From NCBI GenBank assembly GCA_018136815.1, contig CM030934.1, positions 5,541,318 to 5,605,317 of the forward strand: 64,000 nt of DNA, given 5' to 3'. Both the position numbers and the translations under genes were made by a program. Origin of the DNA: Isochrysis galbana. Lineage: Eukaryota > Haptophyta > Isochrysidales > Isochrysidaceae. Of the stretch, positions 9,722 through 19,180 are shown piece after piece; position 1 is the first letter of the stretch, and the number at the start of each line of letters is the position of its first letter. Below the pieces are notes generated by a model, which saw nothing but the letters and a program-made list of their open reading frames with translations, did no database searches and had not been told where the DNA came from.

Positions 9722-12243
9722 TCTCTCCCTTCCTCTCTTCCCGTCCCCGCCCCCTAATCTAAACTCCTGCCCCCACCCCCCTCTCTCTCCTTCTTCTTGA
9801 TGCTCGTGAATGACCGACTCCTCACTTCGGGAAGAAGGCCCCGAAGCAGAGAGTGGGATGGGTAGGGAGAAGGAGAAGGTATGCCATCCTCCAAGAGAAG
9901 AAAAGGGAATATATCGAGGAGGGAAAGCAAGGAGAGAGAGTCAGGGAGAGAGGGGGAGGTATTTCAAGCGAGGTCAAATAGTCTTACTCCTCCCAGAGAA
10001 GGAAAGAGGAGGATTTGGGCAGAGAGAGAAGGAAAGACAGGAGGAGCGTGAGAGGACGCGCAGGAGAGCAGAGACGTGAGCCGAAACGGATCCCGACAGG
10101 GACGGACTCCCCCCCCCCCCCCCCCCCCCCCCCCCCTCGTCAGGAGTTTTCTTGTTGCTGAAGTAGCACCCTAGTGCTAAGGGACCGTGCTCATCGGCAA
10201 GCGGAGCAACGGAGCAACGGAGCACCCCTCCTACGCCCCTCCCTACCCTACATGGGGAATACGTTTTTACTGTGTTTCTCCGAAGGCCCAAAACAGGCCG
10301 TTTTGGCCGTTTTTGCAACCCCTTCCGTTTTTGTCTCCGTTTTCGAATGGGAGCGCGAGCACTCATGTACCGCGTGCTAAGCGTGCGCATATGTATGTGC
10401 GCGCGCTTACGCGTGCGTGGAGAGAAAGAGATGAGGGAGGGGAGAGGGAGGAGGGAGGGGAGAGGGAGGCGGGAGGAAGAGTTAAGATAATAAAACATCT
10501 GAAGATTCGGGCTACTCACGCTAGCTATACAGGTCTACGTACTCACGGTACTCACTTACGACATCGCCTATACCCCAGTTTACTCACTCCCTTACACCAC
10601 CCCCTTCATTCCTTTGTCTTTTGTCTTTGGTATCGGGGGGGGGGGGGGGCGCGTGCACTACAACGGGCCAAGTGCAGGGGGTGGGCTGGGGCAAACCTGC
10701 TGATGTGGTGTTCCTGTGGCAAAACAAACATAAACTACGCCTGTTGCATGTGACACTTCGTGCCCATGGGGGGTCTCGGCCCCCTCTTCTCGCGTGTTTT
10801 TCAAGTACCGCCGCGCTTTGGCGGCCTTCGTGTGTCGCTCGGGGTGTCGGCCTGTAAACATACCGTAAACAAGCGTGAGTCTTACCTTTTCTTGGGTCCG
10901 ATCGTGTCGTTTTTTGTGTCGTTCTTTTCTCGCGGTTCTCTTCGTTCTCTTTCGGGCGTGCGATGCCTGCGCGCGCCATGGCACCAGTTCGATGCAAGCT
11001 GACGAATTAGGATGGCCCATAGGGCCTGAGGGCAATGAGGAAGGATGCATGCCGGCGGTAGGCGCGGCGGAGGAGACGACTTCGGAGACGCTGACGGGCT
11101 GAGGCCCGTCAGCAGAGGAAGGCGGGCAGGCCCGGTCAGACGGACGACGGACGACGATCAGAAGGCGATCTGTCGGCGATCCCGTCTGGAAGGGGAATCG
11201 CACCATAACGGAAACGAGGGGCAATCCTGACGCACAAGATTCCAAAACACTTACCGAATAAGACGAGAGAAATGCGGTGGGCCTAAGGGGGAGATACGAA
11301 GAGGTTGCAAATTAAACCTGATTGCAATCACTGAAGTAGATAGAGAAACGCGGGGAAGATAGCGAATTAAACCTATTTGCGAGGCGCCTAGGATGAAGAA
11401 AGGTGGGGAAACTTCCCTTCTCTTCGAGAGAAAGAGAGAGGGAGCGCTCCACAACCCAAGATCATGTGCGTCCACGCGAAGCTTTTGACCGAGAACGAGA
11501 GAAAGCAGAGAATTATAACGATAAATACCGAACGACGAAGAGAAGAGAGAAGCCTAACGAGTGTCGATTCGCGAATGCGACACATCTGGGAGGAGGGAGG
11601 ACCTGCAGGTCCTCCCAGAGGGGGGCCATGGCGCGCGCAGGCGGCACGCGACGCTTGAGAGCGACGAGAAACACGGAAAACTAAAAAAAAAAGACCGACG
11701 AGAGCAAGGCAAAATAAGGTAAGAAGAAACGCGCATGATTGCATGAACCCACAAGGAAAGTTTCGCTGGTGACCGCAACTGATGCCCCTGAGCAGCTCGA
11801 CTCGAAGAAGAGAGACAGCCTAAAAGACCGCAAAACGCAAAACAAAAAGACAAAATAAGGTAAGCAACGCGCGCGTTTACGTTTGTCCGCAGAGATAGAG
11901 CCAATAGTACGCCTGCCCCAGCCCGTCGTAGTGCACGCGGGCCCACCCCCCTTAGTAAGACTAGGGAATACATTGAATCAGTTTACTGATAGTTGCAATG
12001 ATCACATGCGAGTGCACGTATTTACAACAGCCACTTAGAGGCATTCGAGGACCACAAGCAACAAGCGCTGCCGACTTGACCCAACATGACAACACGTTCT
12101 ATACACAACACAAGTACACCCGGAGGAGTGTGGGCATCTCTGAAAGGCCAGACTCAATGCTCAGTGCTGCATAAGCAGACCACGCGGCACAAATACAGTT
12201 GGCATCATGAGCATATGATTGCCGACTGCTCGGCCCGAGCCGG
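9722..12243. other. Intergenic with dispersed repeats
   Basis: No gene recognised. Contents: C run 10110-10136; a motif shared with 30749, 25137 and 54886 (rc of ATCTTCAGATGTTTTAT) at about 10492; G run 10637-10649; a block at 10999-11129 that is the inverted copy of 37650-37778; a 20-bp perfect palindrome centred at 11605; and three related A-rich stretches ending near AAAATAAGGTAAG (about 10880 inverted, 11705 and 11850). Confidence 0.5.
10999..11129 (-). repeat. Dispersed repeat with hairpin, copy 1
   Basis: Reverse complement matches 37650-37778. Both copies encode a short peptide containing ACPPSSADG, SEVVS and SGPMG in order, and both contain a GCTGACGGGCT hairpin. No terminal repeats or target duplications could be defined. 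Confidence 0.55.
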
Positions 12244-12703
12244 TTACAAAACTTGAGACGGAAGTGTCCAAATGGGCAAGGGAGTCTGAGAGCGAGCGCC
12301 TTCCGTCACGCTCCATCTGGCCACAGCTTGGCCGGAATGGAGGCAGTTAGAACGAATGCCGCGCTGCGCGGCATGCCCATGCTTGCATTTGCGGTCCGCT
12401 GCCGCGAGAAATACATGCATCGGATGCACGCCCTAGAATGCCAAGGAGCCTCTGCCCCTACGAAGCATCCATCGTACACGTACCGCCCTCATACCCGGCC
12501 AGTCGTGGCGTCGGGCGCAAGCGCGTGATAGAGACCTCTCATCCGGCCAGCCATGGCGTCGGGCGCAAGCGCACAATATAGATGCGCGGCCGTTGGCGTT
12601 ATCACCACCGGCTGCACTACCATGGCCCTGCAGCCGCCTCGCTGTGGCGTCCTACGGGACTCGCAGCGCTGCGTTCATGTGCATAGTCGGTGCTGTTCGA
12701 TGC
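12244..12703. other. 3' flank of the carrier gene
   Basis: Contains two nearly identical ~28-bp units (CCGGCCAG...GGCGTCGGGCGCAAGCGC) at about 12498 and 12543. Nothing else recognised. Confidence 0.4.
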
Positions 12704-13955
12704 TCAGAGTTCACTGACGTTGACCTGGAGGCGGCGCGCGACAAGGAGCTTGCCAAACATCTCATAAAGCGAGAGCGTGATCGCGGCAAGAGGCGCGAGG
12801 AACGCAACGCGAGGAAGCACGCCCTTCATCAGGGTGGCAGCACCCTCATCGGCAATGATGGACTTCATGACGCCAACGATTCCGCCAGTCGCACCGCCTG
12901 TCATAAGCCGTGTCTTGACGACGTCGACGGGTGTCATGATGACAGCGGCCACCATGCCCGAGATAGCGCCGAGCATCAGATTGTGCTGCCCCTCAGGCGC
13001 ATTGCCCGTGAAATGCTTGTACACCTTCTTGGCCTGAGCAAAGAACATGAATGAGAGCGCATTCCACGGCACATCACGCGAGATGGTGGCGAAGTAACCC
13101 TTGTAGAAGCCGGGGATGCCCTCGGAGGACATGAGCTTGATAGTGCCCGCCAGAGCGTTAGGATAAATGTCCGCCTGCACGCGCTGCTTGATCACCTCCT
13201 GCGGAACACGCACAACAGACGCAGCGAGCGCTCCGATGGCTCCGCACGTGAGCTCAGCGATCGAACCCTTCAGTCCTGCCTGCGCGAACTTATCTTTGGC
13301 AAACTCAAAGGCAGCGAACTGTGTTGCTCCGGCGGGGAACGCGAGGAAGAACTGCGGCGCCACGCCCTTGAGGAATGTGTCCGGAGAGAGAGAGGTGCTG
13401 AGTCCCTTTGCCTGTGAAGATGGGTGGGGAGGATCGAGCTCAGTAGCACATGTTGGTAGAGCAACGGGGTGATTCAGGTGCTGGCTTCTCAGCTACTCCT
13501 CCCTGCCACCAGCTCGACAAAGCTGGTCCCACAGCTGCTCTCTATTTCTGGCCAACGAAGCGGAGATGCAAGAGAAGGGGCAAGACTGAGCGAAAGACGA
13601 GGACACAGCGGCATGCTTTCCTTGGCAGGGTGTGCGAGGAAACGGGAGGAGTAGATAGATGGAGAGGAAGGGAGGGGAAGGGGAGAGGGAACAGAAGAGA
13701 GAGAGCGAGTCGGCGAGAGAGAGGGATAAGAGACAGAGAGAGGAGAAGGCAACGCACCTGCAGCCGCGTGCGCATCACATCAATCGGGTGGAGGAGCGTC
13801 TGTGCGACTCCACGCGCTCCCGCGCCGGCGATAAGGCGCTCGGAGAAGAGCATTTGACTCTTCCACTCCTCATTCTTCTGTTTAACCGCCGCCTTAGCCG
13901 CAGCGGGCGAGAGGAGGGCGGCGAGGAGGAGGAGGAGGGCCGGGCAGCGACCCAT
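12704..13955 (-). CDS. Mitochondrial-carrier-family transporter with N-terminal signal peptide, two exons, 301 aa
   Basis: Exon 1 is 13955-13758 and exon 2 13411-12704; donor GTGCGT, acceptor CTTCACAG, phase 0. The length is standard for the family. The three carrier signatures are at residues 57 (PIDVMRTRLQ), 136 (PQEVIKQRVQ) and 227 (PVDVVKTRLM), one per two-helix repeat. The second, preceded by VRVP, resembles S-adenosylmethionine carriers (human SLC25A26 and plant SAMC also have R-x-P-x-EV-x-KQR), so SAM import is a reasonable but unproven guess. Unusually, the protein starts with a strong signal peptide (MGRCPALLLLLAALLSPAAA) and about 20 polar residues. Mitochondrial carriers normally lack this; in algae with secondary plastids such a leader would direct entry through the ER, most likely to the plastid envelope. 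Confidence 0.88.
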
Positions 13956-13959
13956 CGCG

Positions 13960-14690
13960 TGTCGTTGGGGGGCCGCGGAGGTGGCCGGGAGGTGCGTCCG
14001 TAGGTAGAGTTAGAAACTCGGGGAGGAGAAGAGAGAGAAGGGAGGGAGGAGAAGGAGAGAGGGCGGGGGGAGGGAGGTGGAGCGGGGGAGAGAGAGAGGA
14101 CGAGAGCGGGGAGAGGGGGGCGTCGGGGGGGGAGGGGCCACGCGCGTGGGGTCGGGGGGGGGGGGGCGAGCCCCTCTCGCTGTACTCTTTACACGAGGAG
14201 AATAGTTATTAGAGAGAGGCATGAGCCTCGTGGAACGGCCCGCTTCGTGAAGCGGCCCGCAACGTTCCCCATGGCTCCCACGGCCAAGCCCAAGCCTCCC
14301 TCGCGCCCAGAGATGCCTAAACAAAGGGCACTAACTACACCGTGCAGGCCCGGGACAAGGCCGACGATCTTCGAGAGCGAGAGCGAGCTCGCCGCGCATC
14401 ACTTGAGGCATGCCATCTAGTGTGCTCTTGTCAACTTGTTCCGTGCGCTGGGAATGGGTTCCTTTGTTCCTTTGTTGTGATACTTGTGGCAATCTCAAGA
14501 AGGGAGTGTGCAAGAAGCAAGAAGAGGGGATGTGTGCAGCTTTGGAGGCTTGCAGCTCGTGTGGATGTTGGGTGTCAAAGCGCGTTGAGTGACTCAGAGC
14601 CCGTTCTCGATGTCCATGAGCTCCCCACAAGAACCGCGTTCCGCGCTAGCTGCCGGCGCGCCCTCGCAGGCAATCTCCAAGAGTGAGATG
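13960..14690. other. Intergenic between carrier gene and transposase remnant
   Basis: G/A-rich low-complexity sequence to 14170, then mixed sequence. Weak frames after 14270 may belong to the 5' part of the decayed transposase, but no conserved motif is visible. Confidence 0.4.
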
Positions 14691-14699
14691 AGCCTTGCT

Positions 14700-15700
14700 C
14701 TGACACAACCAAGGTTTGCGGGCGCCTTTGTGGAAGCAGGGGTTCCATTGCCATTGCCCAACCTTGTACCTTGTCGGCTTCATTGATGGGAAGTTGTGGA
14801 AGGTAGCCCGTCCCGTCCGAGCACAGTCTGTGTTGTACTCAAGACATAAAAGGTGCCATGGAGTGAAAATTCAAGGTGTTGTGTTTCCCAACGGCATCCA
14901 GCCTTGGCCGTACGGTCCTATCGATGGGTCGCGCCATGATTCTTTTGTGTTGCAGGCATCAGGATTGAAACAGGTCGTTTGCCTTCATTTGGTACCCCTC
15001 GTTTCCCAATACGCAATGCGTCGGTACAAAAAAATGTCTAGTATCTAAGCAAAGGCACCCACCTCAAGCTTGAGGAACTTGAGATTGGGGAATGCGTTCA
15101 CCACCTCCCTCAGGAAGCCTTCGACAATCACATCCGGCATCAGCGTGAGCCTGTGTATATTGCGTGTCGTCCCACGCGATCATACAACGAGACGGGCCCC
15201 GACTCGAGCAATGTCCACAACCACAGTCGCCGCATCCCTAGCTCACGAGCCACACGCATCGCTTCCCGTAACAAAGTCCAACGCCTTGACCGCGCCAATC
15301 GGGGGTCACCCAAAAGTCGCACAACTCGCCCGAGCGCCCACCCATGGCAGGCTTTCTTCAACAGAGTGTTGGCACCCCATCGCGTCAGTGTAGAATGGGG
15401 TTTCGGGAAAATCGCCAATTTGTGGCCGTGGATGGATGTCGCACGTTCACAACAAGTGCTACTCCGCGATGTTGGTGCGTATCTGCGTGTGGCAAATAAA
15501 TGTACTTGCAAACATGCACACCTGCTTGTACGGGGGGTGACAGTTACGCACAGGAATAAGGAGGGAATCTTTCGAAGACCCTTAAGTGAGTTGATGAAGA
15601 CCGAAGTAAAACAGCGCCACGATATCATCCAACGGCCAACACCTGAGGGGGAATCAGGGTCACACAAGGGGGCGGTTCCTTGCACCGGCGATACCTGAAC
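14700..15700 (+). pseudogene. Decayed DDE transposase, PIF/Harbinger-like (DDE_Tnp_4 type)
   Basis: Pieces in different frames align in order with the catalytic core of this family. First Asp: VGFIDGKLWKVARP (about 14773), followed by the YSRHKRCHGVKIQGVVFPNG stretch. Second Asp: GSRHDSFVL (about 14930). Catalytic Glu: SVEWGFGKI (about 15390), then the C-terminal LRVANK and, one frame over, NMHTCLYGG (about 15510). Stops and frame changes separate the pieces; some could be introns, but the last shift lies inside a conserved motif, so the gene is probably dead. No terminal inverted repeats were found. Confidence 0.75.
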
Positions 15701-16337
15701 GCGCGACTTAGCCTAAAAACGCGAGGAGCACGCAAGGAGGTAAGCCAGGTGAGGGGCAAGCAGGCGACAAGGGAGGCGACAAAGGAGGCGAGGGCAACAA
15801 GGGCGAATGTCGAATGTAGGATCCTGCGACGGTGACTAGTGACTAGCCTGCAAGGAGGGGACATAGAAACGCAGACAACTTCTAAAACAATAAAAAGGTC
15901 GATCGCGGATGCGACATCGTCTTCCGAGGTTTCCACTTCCTCCTCTCCTTCCGTCTCCTCCTCCTCCTCCCCGCTTTCGCTCTGTTCCTCATCGTCGGGC
16001 GCCTCGGACTCCGAGTGCAAATCCACCCCCTCCGATGGTCGAGGGGGGCGAGGGCTCTGCCCTGATAGGGTGCCCTCCACGTCCTCTCCTTCTGTCAAGA
16101 CCCATCTCGATCTCGGCCGCTTCCTCCTCGAGGGGCCGGCCGATGATGGGTTGCTCGCGGGCGTCATCCGGCTGCGGGCTTGCAAATTTCGCTCCCGCGT
16201 GACCCAAATTTCGGTCAAAATTTTTATTTCGATGATGGACCCAAATTTTACCCAAAAAATTCTAGAAACTCTCGCCGGAGCCAAGTTATTTATAGCGGTA
16301 GAGCTGGCATAGCCTGCAGAGGCTCGCGATTGCGACA
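15700..16337 (-). mobile_element. Inverted fragment of the LTR-family element with an acidic gag-like ORF
   Basis: On the minus strand, 16337 downward begins TGTCGCAATCGCGAGCCTC, the same start as blocks Y at 900 and 41461, with a clean TATA motif (TATAAATAA) about 45 bases in. A frame follows (ATG at 16284, internal ATG near 16167, MTPASNPSSAGPS) encoding a basic patch then a long acidic Glu/Asp stretch. It might be a structural (Gag) protein fragment; no zinc knuckle or capsid motif is seen. It lies head-on to the transposase remnant. Confidence 0.4.
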
Positions 16338-16439
16338 GTTAGGAGCTCTACTTTACTTTGCCTCTGGAACGGCCCATGTTTTTCTCGTGGACGAGGTCGT
16401 TGATTGAGCACGGAGGCGCCGCGCTGGATGGCCCGCTCG

Positions 16440-17087
16440 CCGATGCTGCGCTGGTGGGTAGTGCTGGCGCTCTTGCTCGAAAGCGCAGGTGGCACAGTGC
16501 ACCGGGGATCCTCCGAAGCGCGCGCTCACCCGCCGCCGACGGAGCAGTACGAACCGGTCAAAACTGGAAGGAGCCATTGGCTGCAGCCCAAGGCGCGCCA
16601 AATCTTGTATTTGATCTCCGCTATCAACCCAATCTTGGCCCTCTGCAGCAACCAGTATTCGACACGCATTAGGGTGCCTGGCAGTTTGGCTGATCAGAAG
16701 ACCAGTGCACTCGCCGGTGTCTACCGCACGCTCTTCTACTTCGCACGACTGAAGCCACGGCTGATGTATTCAGTCGGCGCAGCTCTGCGAGCGTTGCAGA
16801 TGACAACTCCAATTCAGTTTGTTTTCGATCCCGGAGCCGGCGTCGGGGCCGGACTCAACATGCTCGCATTCGCATCTAGCTCTCGGTGGCCGGCCATGCT
16901 GGTCCTTGGGTGGTCGCTCAGCAAATACATGTGGAGAGCACTTGGAGCAACGCCACCTCCAAGATCACCTGTGCCGATAACCGTAGCTGTCGTCAATGAC
17001 CCAGAAACTGGCCAAGCAGAGGTCATTCCAATCAGCATTGGTCTGCACCAGCTCAGTCGTAAATCAAAAAAGAAGCCAATCTCGTGA
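16440..17087 (+). CDS. Unknown protein with signal peptide, about 215 aa, intronless
   Basis: The frame is open from 16404; the ATG at 16440 is preferred because it puts a clean signal peptide at the N-terminus (MLRWWVVLALLLESAGG). Starts at 16404 and 16425 would add a short charged leader. The mature part has a basic helix (QPKARQILYLISAINPIL), a segment DPGAGVGAGLNML, a hydrophobic stretch near the middle of the C-terminal half (WPAMLVLGWSLSKYMW) and a very basic C-terminus (KSKKKPIS). Amino-acid composition and the uninterrupted frame look like a real gene. I do not recognise the family. Targeting to the ER, the cell surface or a complex plastid would fit the leader. Confidence 0.6.
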   Translation, partial: PMLRWWVVLALLLESAGGTVHRGSSEARAHPPPTEQYEPVKTGRSHWLQPKARQILYLISAINPILALCSNQYSTRIRVPGSLADQKTSALAGVYRTLFYFARLKPRLMYSVGAALRALQMTTPIQFVFDPGAGVGAGLNMLAFASSSRWPAMLVLGWSLSKYMWRALGATPPPRSPVPITVAVVNDPETGQAEVIPISIGLHQLSRKSKKKPIS

Positions 17088-17642
17088 TTCTTTGAGTCTG
17101 CCCATGGACCGTTGCGCGCTTGCGACAGCTTTGTAGGAACTCATACCTCTAGCCCATAGCTTAAATTACGTACGACTATGAACTTAGCCTGTCTCATCGA
17201 ATGTCCCCCACTCAGGCGTAGTTTTTATATTTTGATCATTATTTTCAACCACTTGGCTTTATTATACTCTAGTATATTCTAGATAATAAAGCATCTAAAT
17301 AATCTGGGCTACAACCTACATCGGACCCGGTCTCTTCTACCTGCCTAATCCTACTTCCTAACCCTAACAATCTGACAACATCGCCCTTGTGTCCCTTCGC
17401 TCCCCCTCATTGCCTTCCACCCATCATTCCTCTGTCTTCTGTTTCAGAGGTCCGGCCCAGGTCTAGAGTGCGGAGTCCGGGCAGGCCTTTGGGTTGACTT
17501 GTGAAGTACAAATATACTACGGACACGCACAAGCGTAGGCGTAGGCGTAGAACGTAGTACACGTACGGTAGCACGAGGGACGAAGGCGCGGGACTTCTTT
17601 CTTCCGTCCCCTTTCTGCTCTTGTGACTTCTACCGGACCCCC

Positions 17643-17674
<32 letters not shown>

Positions 17675-17840
17675 CATCATCTGCCCCCCCCGCTTCTTGG
17701 GTTGGTTGTAGTTGCAAGAGGGAGTGGGAGAGGGAGTGAAGTGTTGAAAGAGGGCCCAAGGCAGGGCACTAAGTTGTAGGTACTTGTGGCCCACAGGAGT
17801 GGGGTGAAAACGAGGAGTGAGTCAACATGGAAAACAGAGG
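17088..17840. other. Intergenic
   Basis: AT-richer stretch 17220-17300 with a divergent copy (ATAAAGCATCTAAATAATC) of the motif seen at 10492 and 30749; C runs near 17646-17690. No gene recognised. Confidence 0.45.
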
Positions 17841-17841
17841 C

Positions 17842-18205
17842 TTAGGGTGCTCTCCGTAGGAGATTGATGATTGATGGTTGTGAAGTGCCCTCCCATGTTG
17901 GGTGCACTGATGGTAGAGGTTTCCACCATGGGGAGGGCAGCTGAGCTGCCCTCCCACATGAGGTGCTCTTGGGGTGGGAGGATTTCCCACTGTTAGAGGG
18001 TGTCTCAAAGACCCCCTGCATGCTACGCAGAGCCATGGTGGCAACCTGTTCGGTGCCAGTGCTCGCCACCCCGCGCGCTTGCGCGGGTGTGGTTTGGGTT
18101 TGGGTGGGCTGGATGGGCTTTGAGAGGGCTTTCTGACGAGCCGCCTCGGGCGGCATGGGGCGTCCCAGGTGGAGCGCGTTGGCGAGGGTCGCCTGGGGCT
18201 CGGGT
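17842..18205 (-). repeat. Dispersed small-ORF family, inner segment
   Basis: Reads on the minus strand as PEPQATLANALHLGRPMPPEA and onward to a Gln/Thr/Pro-rich peptide ending at 17842. It matches the N-terminal block of copy (a) at 1910-1985 and the inner part of copy (c) at 5990-6115 in inverted orientation. It is separated from its own start module (d) at 18422 by about 220 bases of unrelated sequence, suggesting an insertion or recombination. Confidence 0.5.
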
Positions 18206-18259
18206 TAGGGTTAGTATCGTCCAGCCTATTGTTTACGAGCGTTATGGTAAGTATTTTTA

Positions 18260-18422
18260 CCTACGTACGAATCGATGGAGCGACTGGGAATCTGGAGAGT
18301 AAAGAGCTGAGCGTGTCAGGCGTCGATCCTTCCAACGACGAGCTCATCCAGAGCGACATACTCGGTGCCATACCGTTCACACTAGGCACAGCTCCGTACA
18401 CAGCAGTCGTGGCACGCTCCAT
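18260..18422 (-). CDS. Small-ORF family member (d), start module, 53 aa
   Basis: ATG at 18422 begins MERATTAVYGAV and runs about 53 residues to a TAG near 18260. Only the first residues match the family, but the upstream palindrome (18434-18451) is identical to copy (a), and the GRP-motif block lies further downstream at 18160-18205. Treated as a disrupted copy. Confidence 0.3.
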
Positions 18423-18433
18423 ACGCATAGGTC

Positions 18434-18451
18434 AAACTATAACAATAGTTT
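18434..18451. promoter_or_regulatory. Palindrome heading small-ORF copy (d)
   Basis: AAACTATAACAATAGTTT, identical to the copy at 2018-2035 and 12 bases 5' of the minus-strand ATG at 18422. It is followed on the plus strand (18460-18500) by a segment GAATATTC..TGCCTACA..CTTCAGATGG that recurs at 38570-38610. Confidence 0.4.
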
Positions 18452-18585
18452 TTGTACTTGCACGAATATTCATGCCTACAGCCTTCAGATGGGCAGGAAT
18501 ACACAACAGAGTGTCGCTTTGACTCTTTTTTGGTCTTCGCCTCCCCACTCCTACCCTCAGGTTATTGCGCAAGCAGGCCTTCAGG

Positions 18586-18953
18586 CACCCGCTGCCACTT
18601 GCAAGCCGAAGCAAAAGCTCAAACGCAACAAGAGCGGCAACAGCAAAGGACGCCATTTTGCGCGCCACATTCATTGGGTTGCGCCTTCAATCCGCAGGCA
18701 TAATTGATGCAGGACACGTCCAAACATTGCCCCACAAGGTTTGGACATATGACGTACACCTTGCCAAAGCACCCGCTGCCACTTGCAAGCCGAAGCAAAA
18801 GCTCAAACGCAACAAGAGCGGAAAAAGCAAAGGACGCCATTTTGCGCGCCACATTCATTGGGTTGCGCCTTCAATCCGCAGGCATAATTGATGCAGGACA
18901 CGTCCAAACATTGCCCCACAAGGTTTGGACATATGACGTACACCTTGCCAAAA
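18586..18953. repeat. Two tandem copies of a 184-bp unit
   Basis: Units 18586-18769 and 18770-18953 differ at only a few positions (GGCAACAGC versus GGAAAAAGC). Each holds an inverted repeat GTCCAAAC...GTTTGGAC with a 13-base spacer. 184 is not a multiple of 3, so it is not a simple coding repeat. Confidence 0.9.
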
Positions 18954-19180
18954 ATGTCCGCAATCTTGGGCGCTTCTAAGGTGTAGAGTATTTGACCATT
19001 GTCCACCTAAAGCGAGGTTTAACGGGGCAACGCGTGATGTTTACCGTCGACATCCATAGGAGGAGTCGACAAGCAAAGCCCCGGCCAAAGACACCTCCAC
19101 GATGCCTTCAAGCGAGCGCACAATGCTGCACAAAGTGCAACAAAATGTGGTGAACGCAGTGAGAAACAGCACAAGCTTAC

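Noticed and set aside
18198-18212. GGGTTAGGGTTAG, telomere-like
   Set aside because: Only two TTAGGG-type units inside a dispersed repeat; not a telomere or convincing interstitial array.
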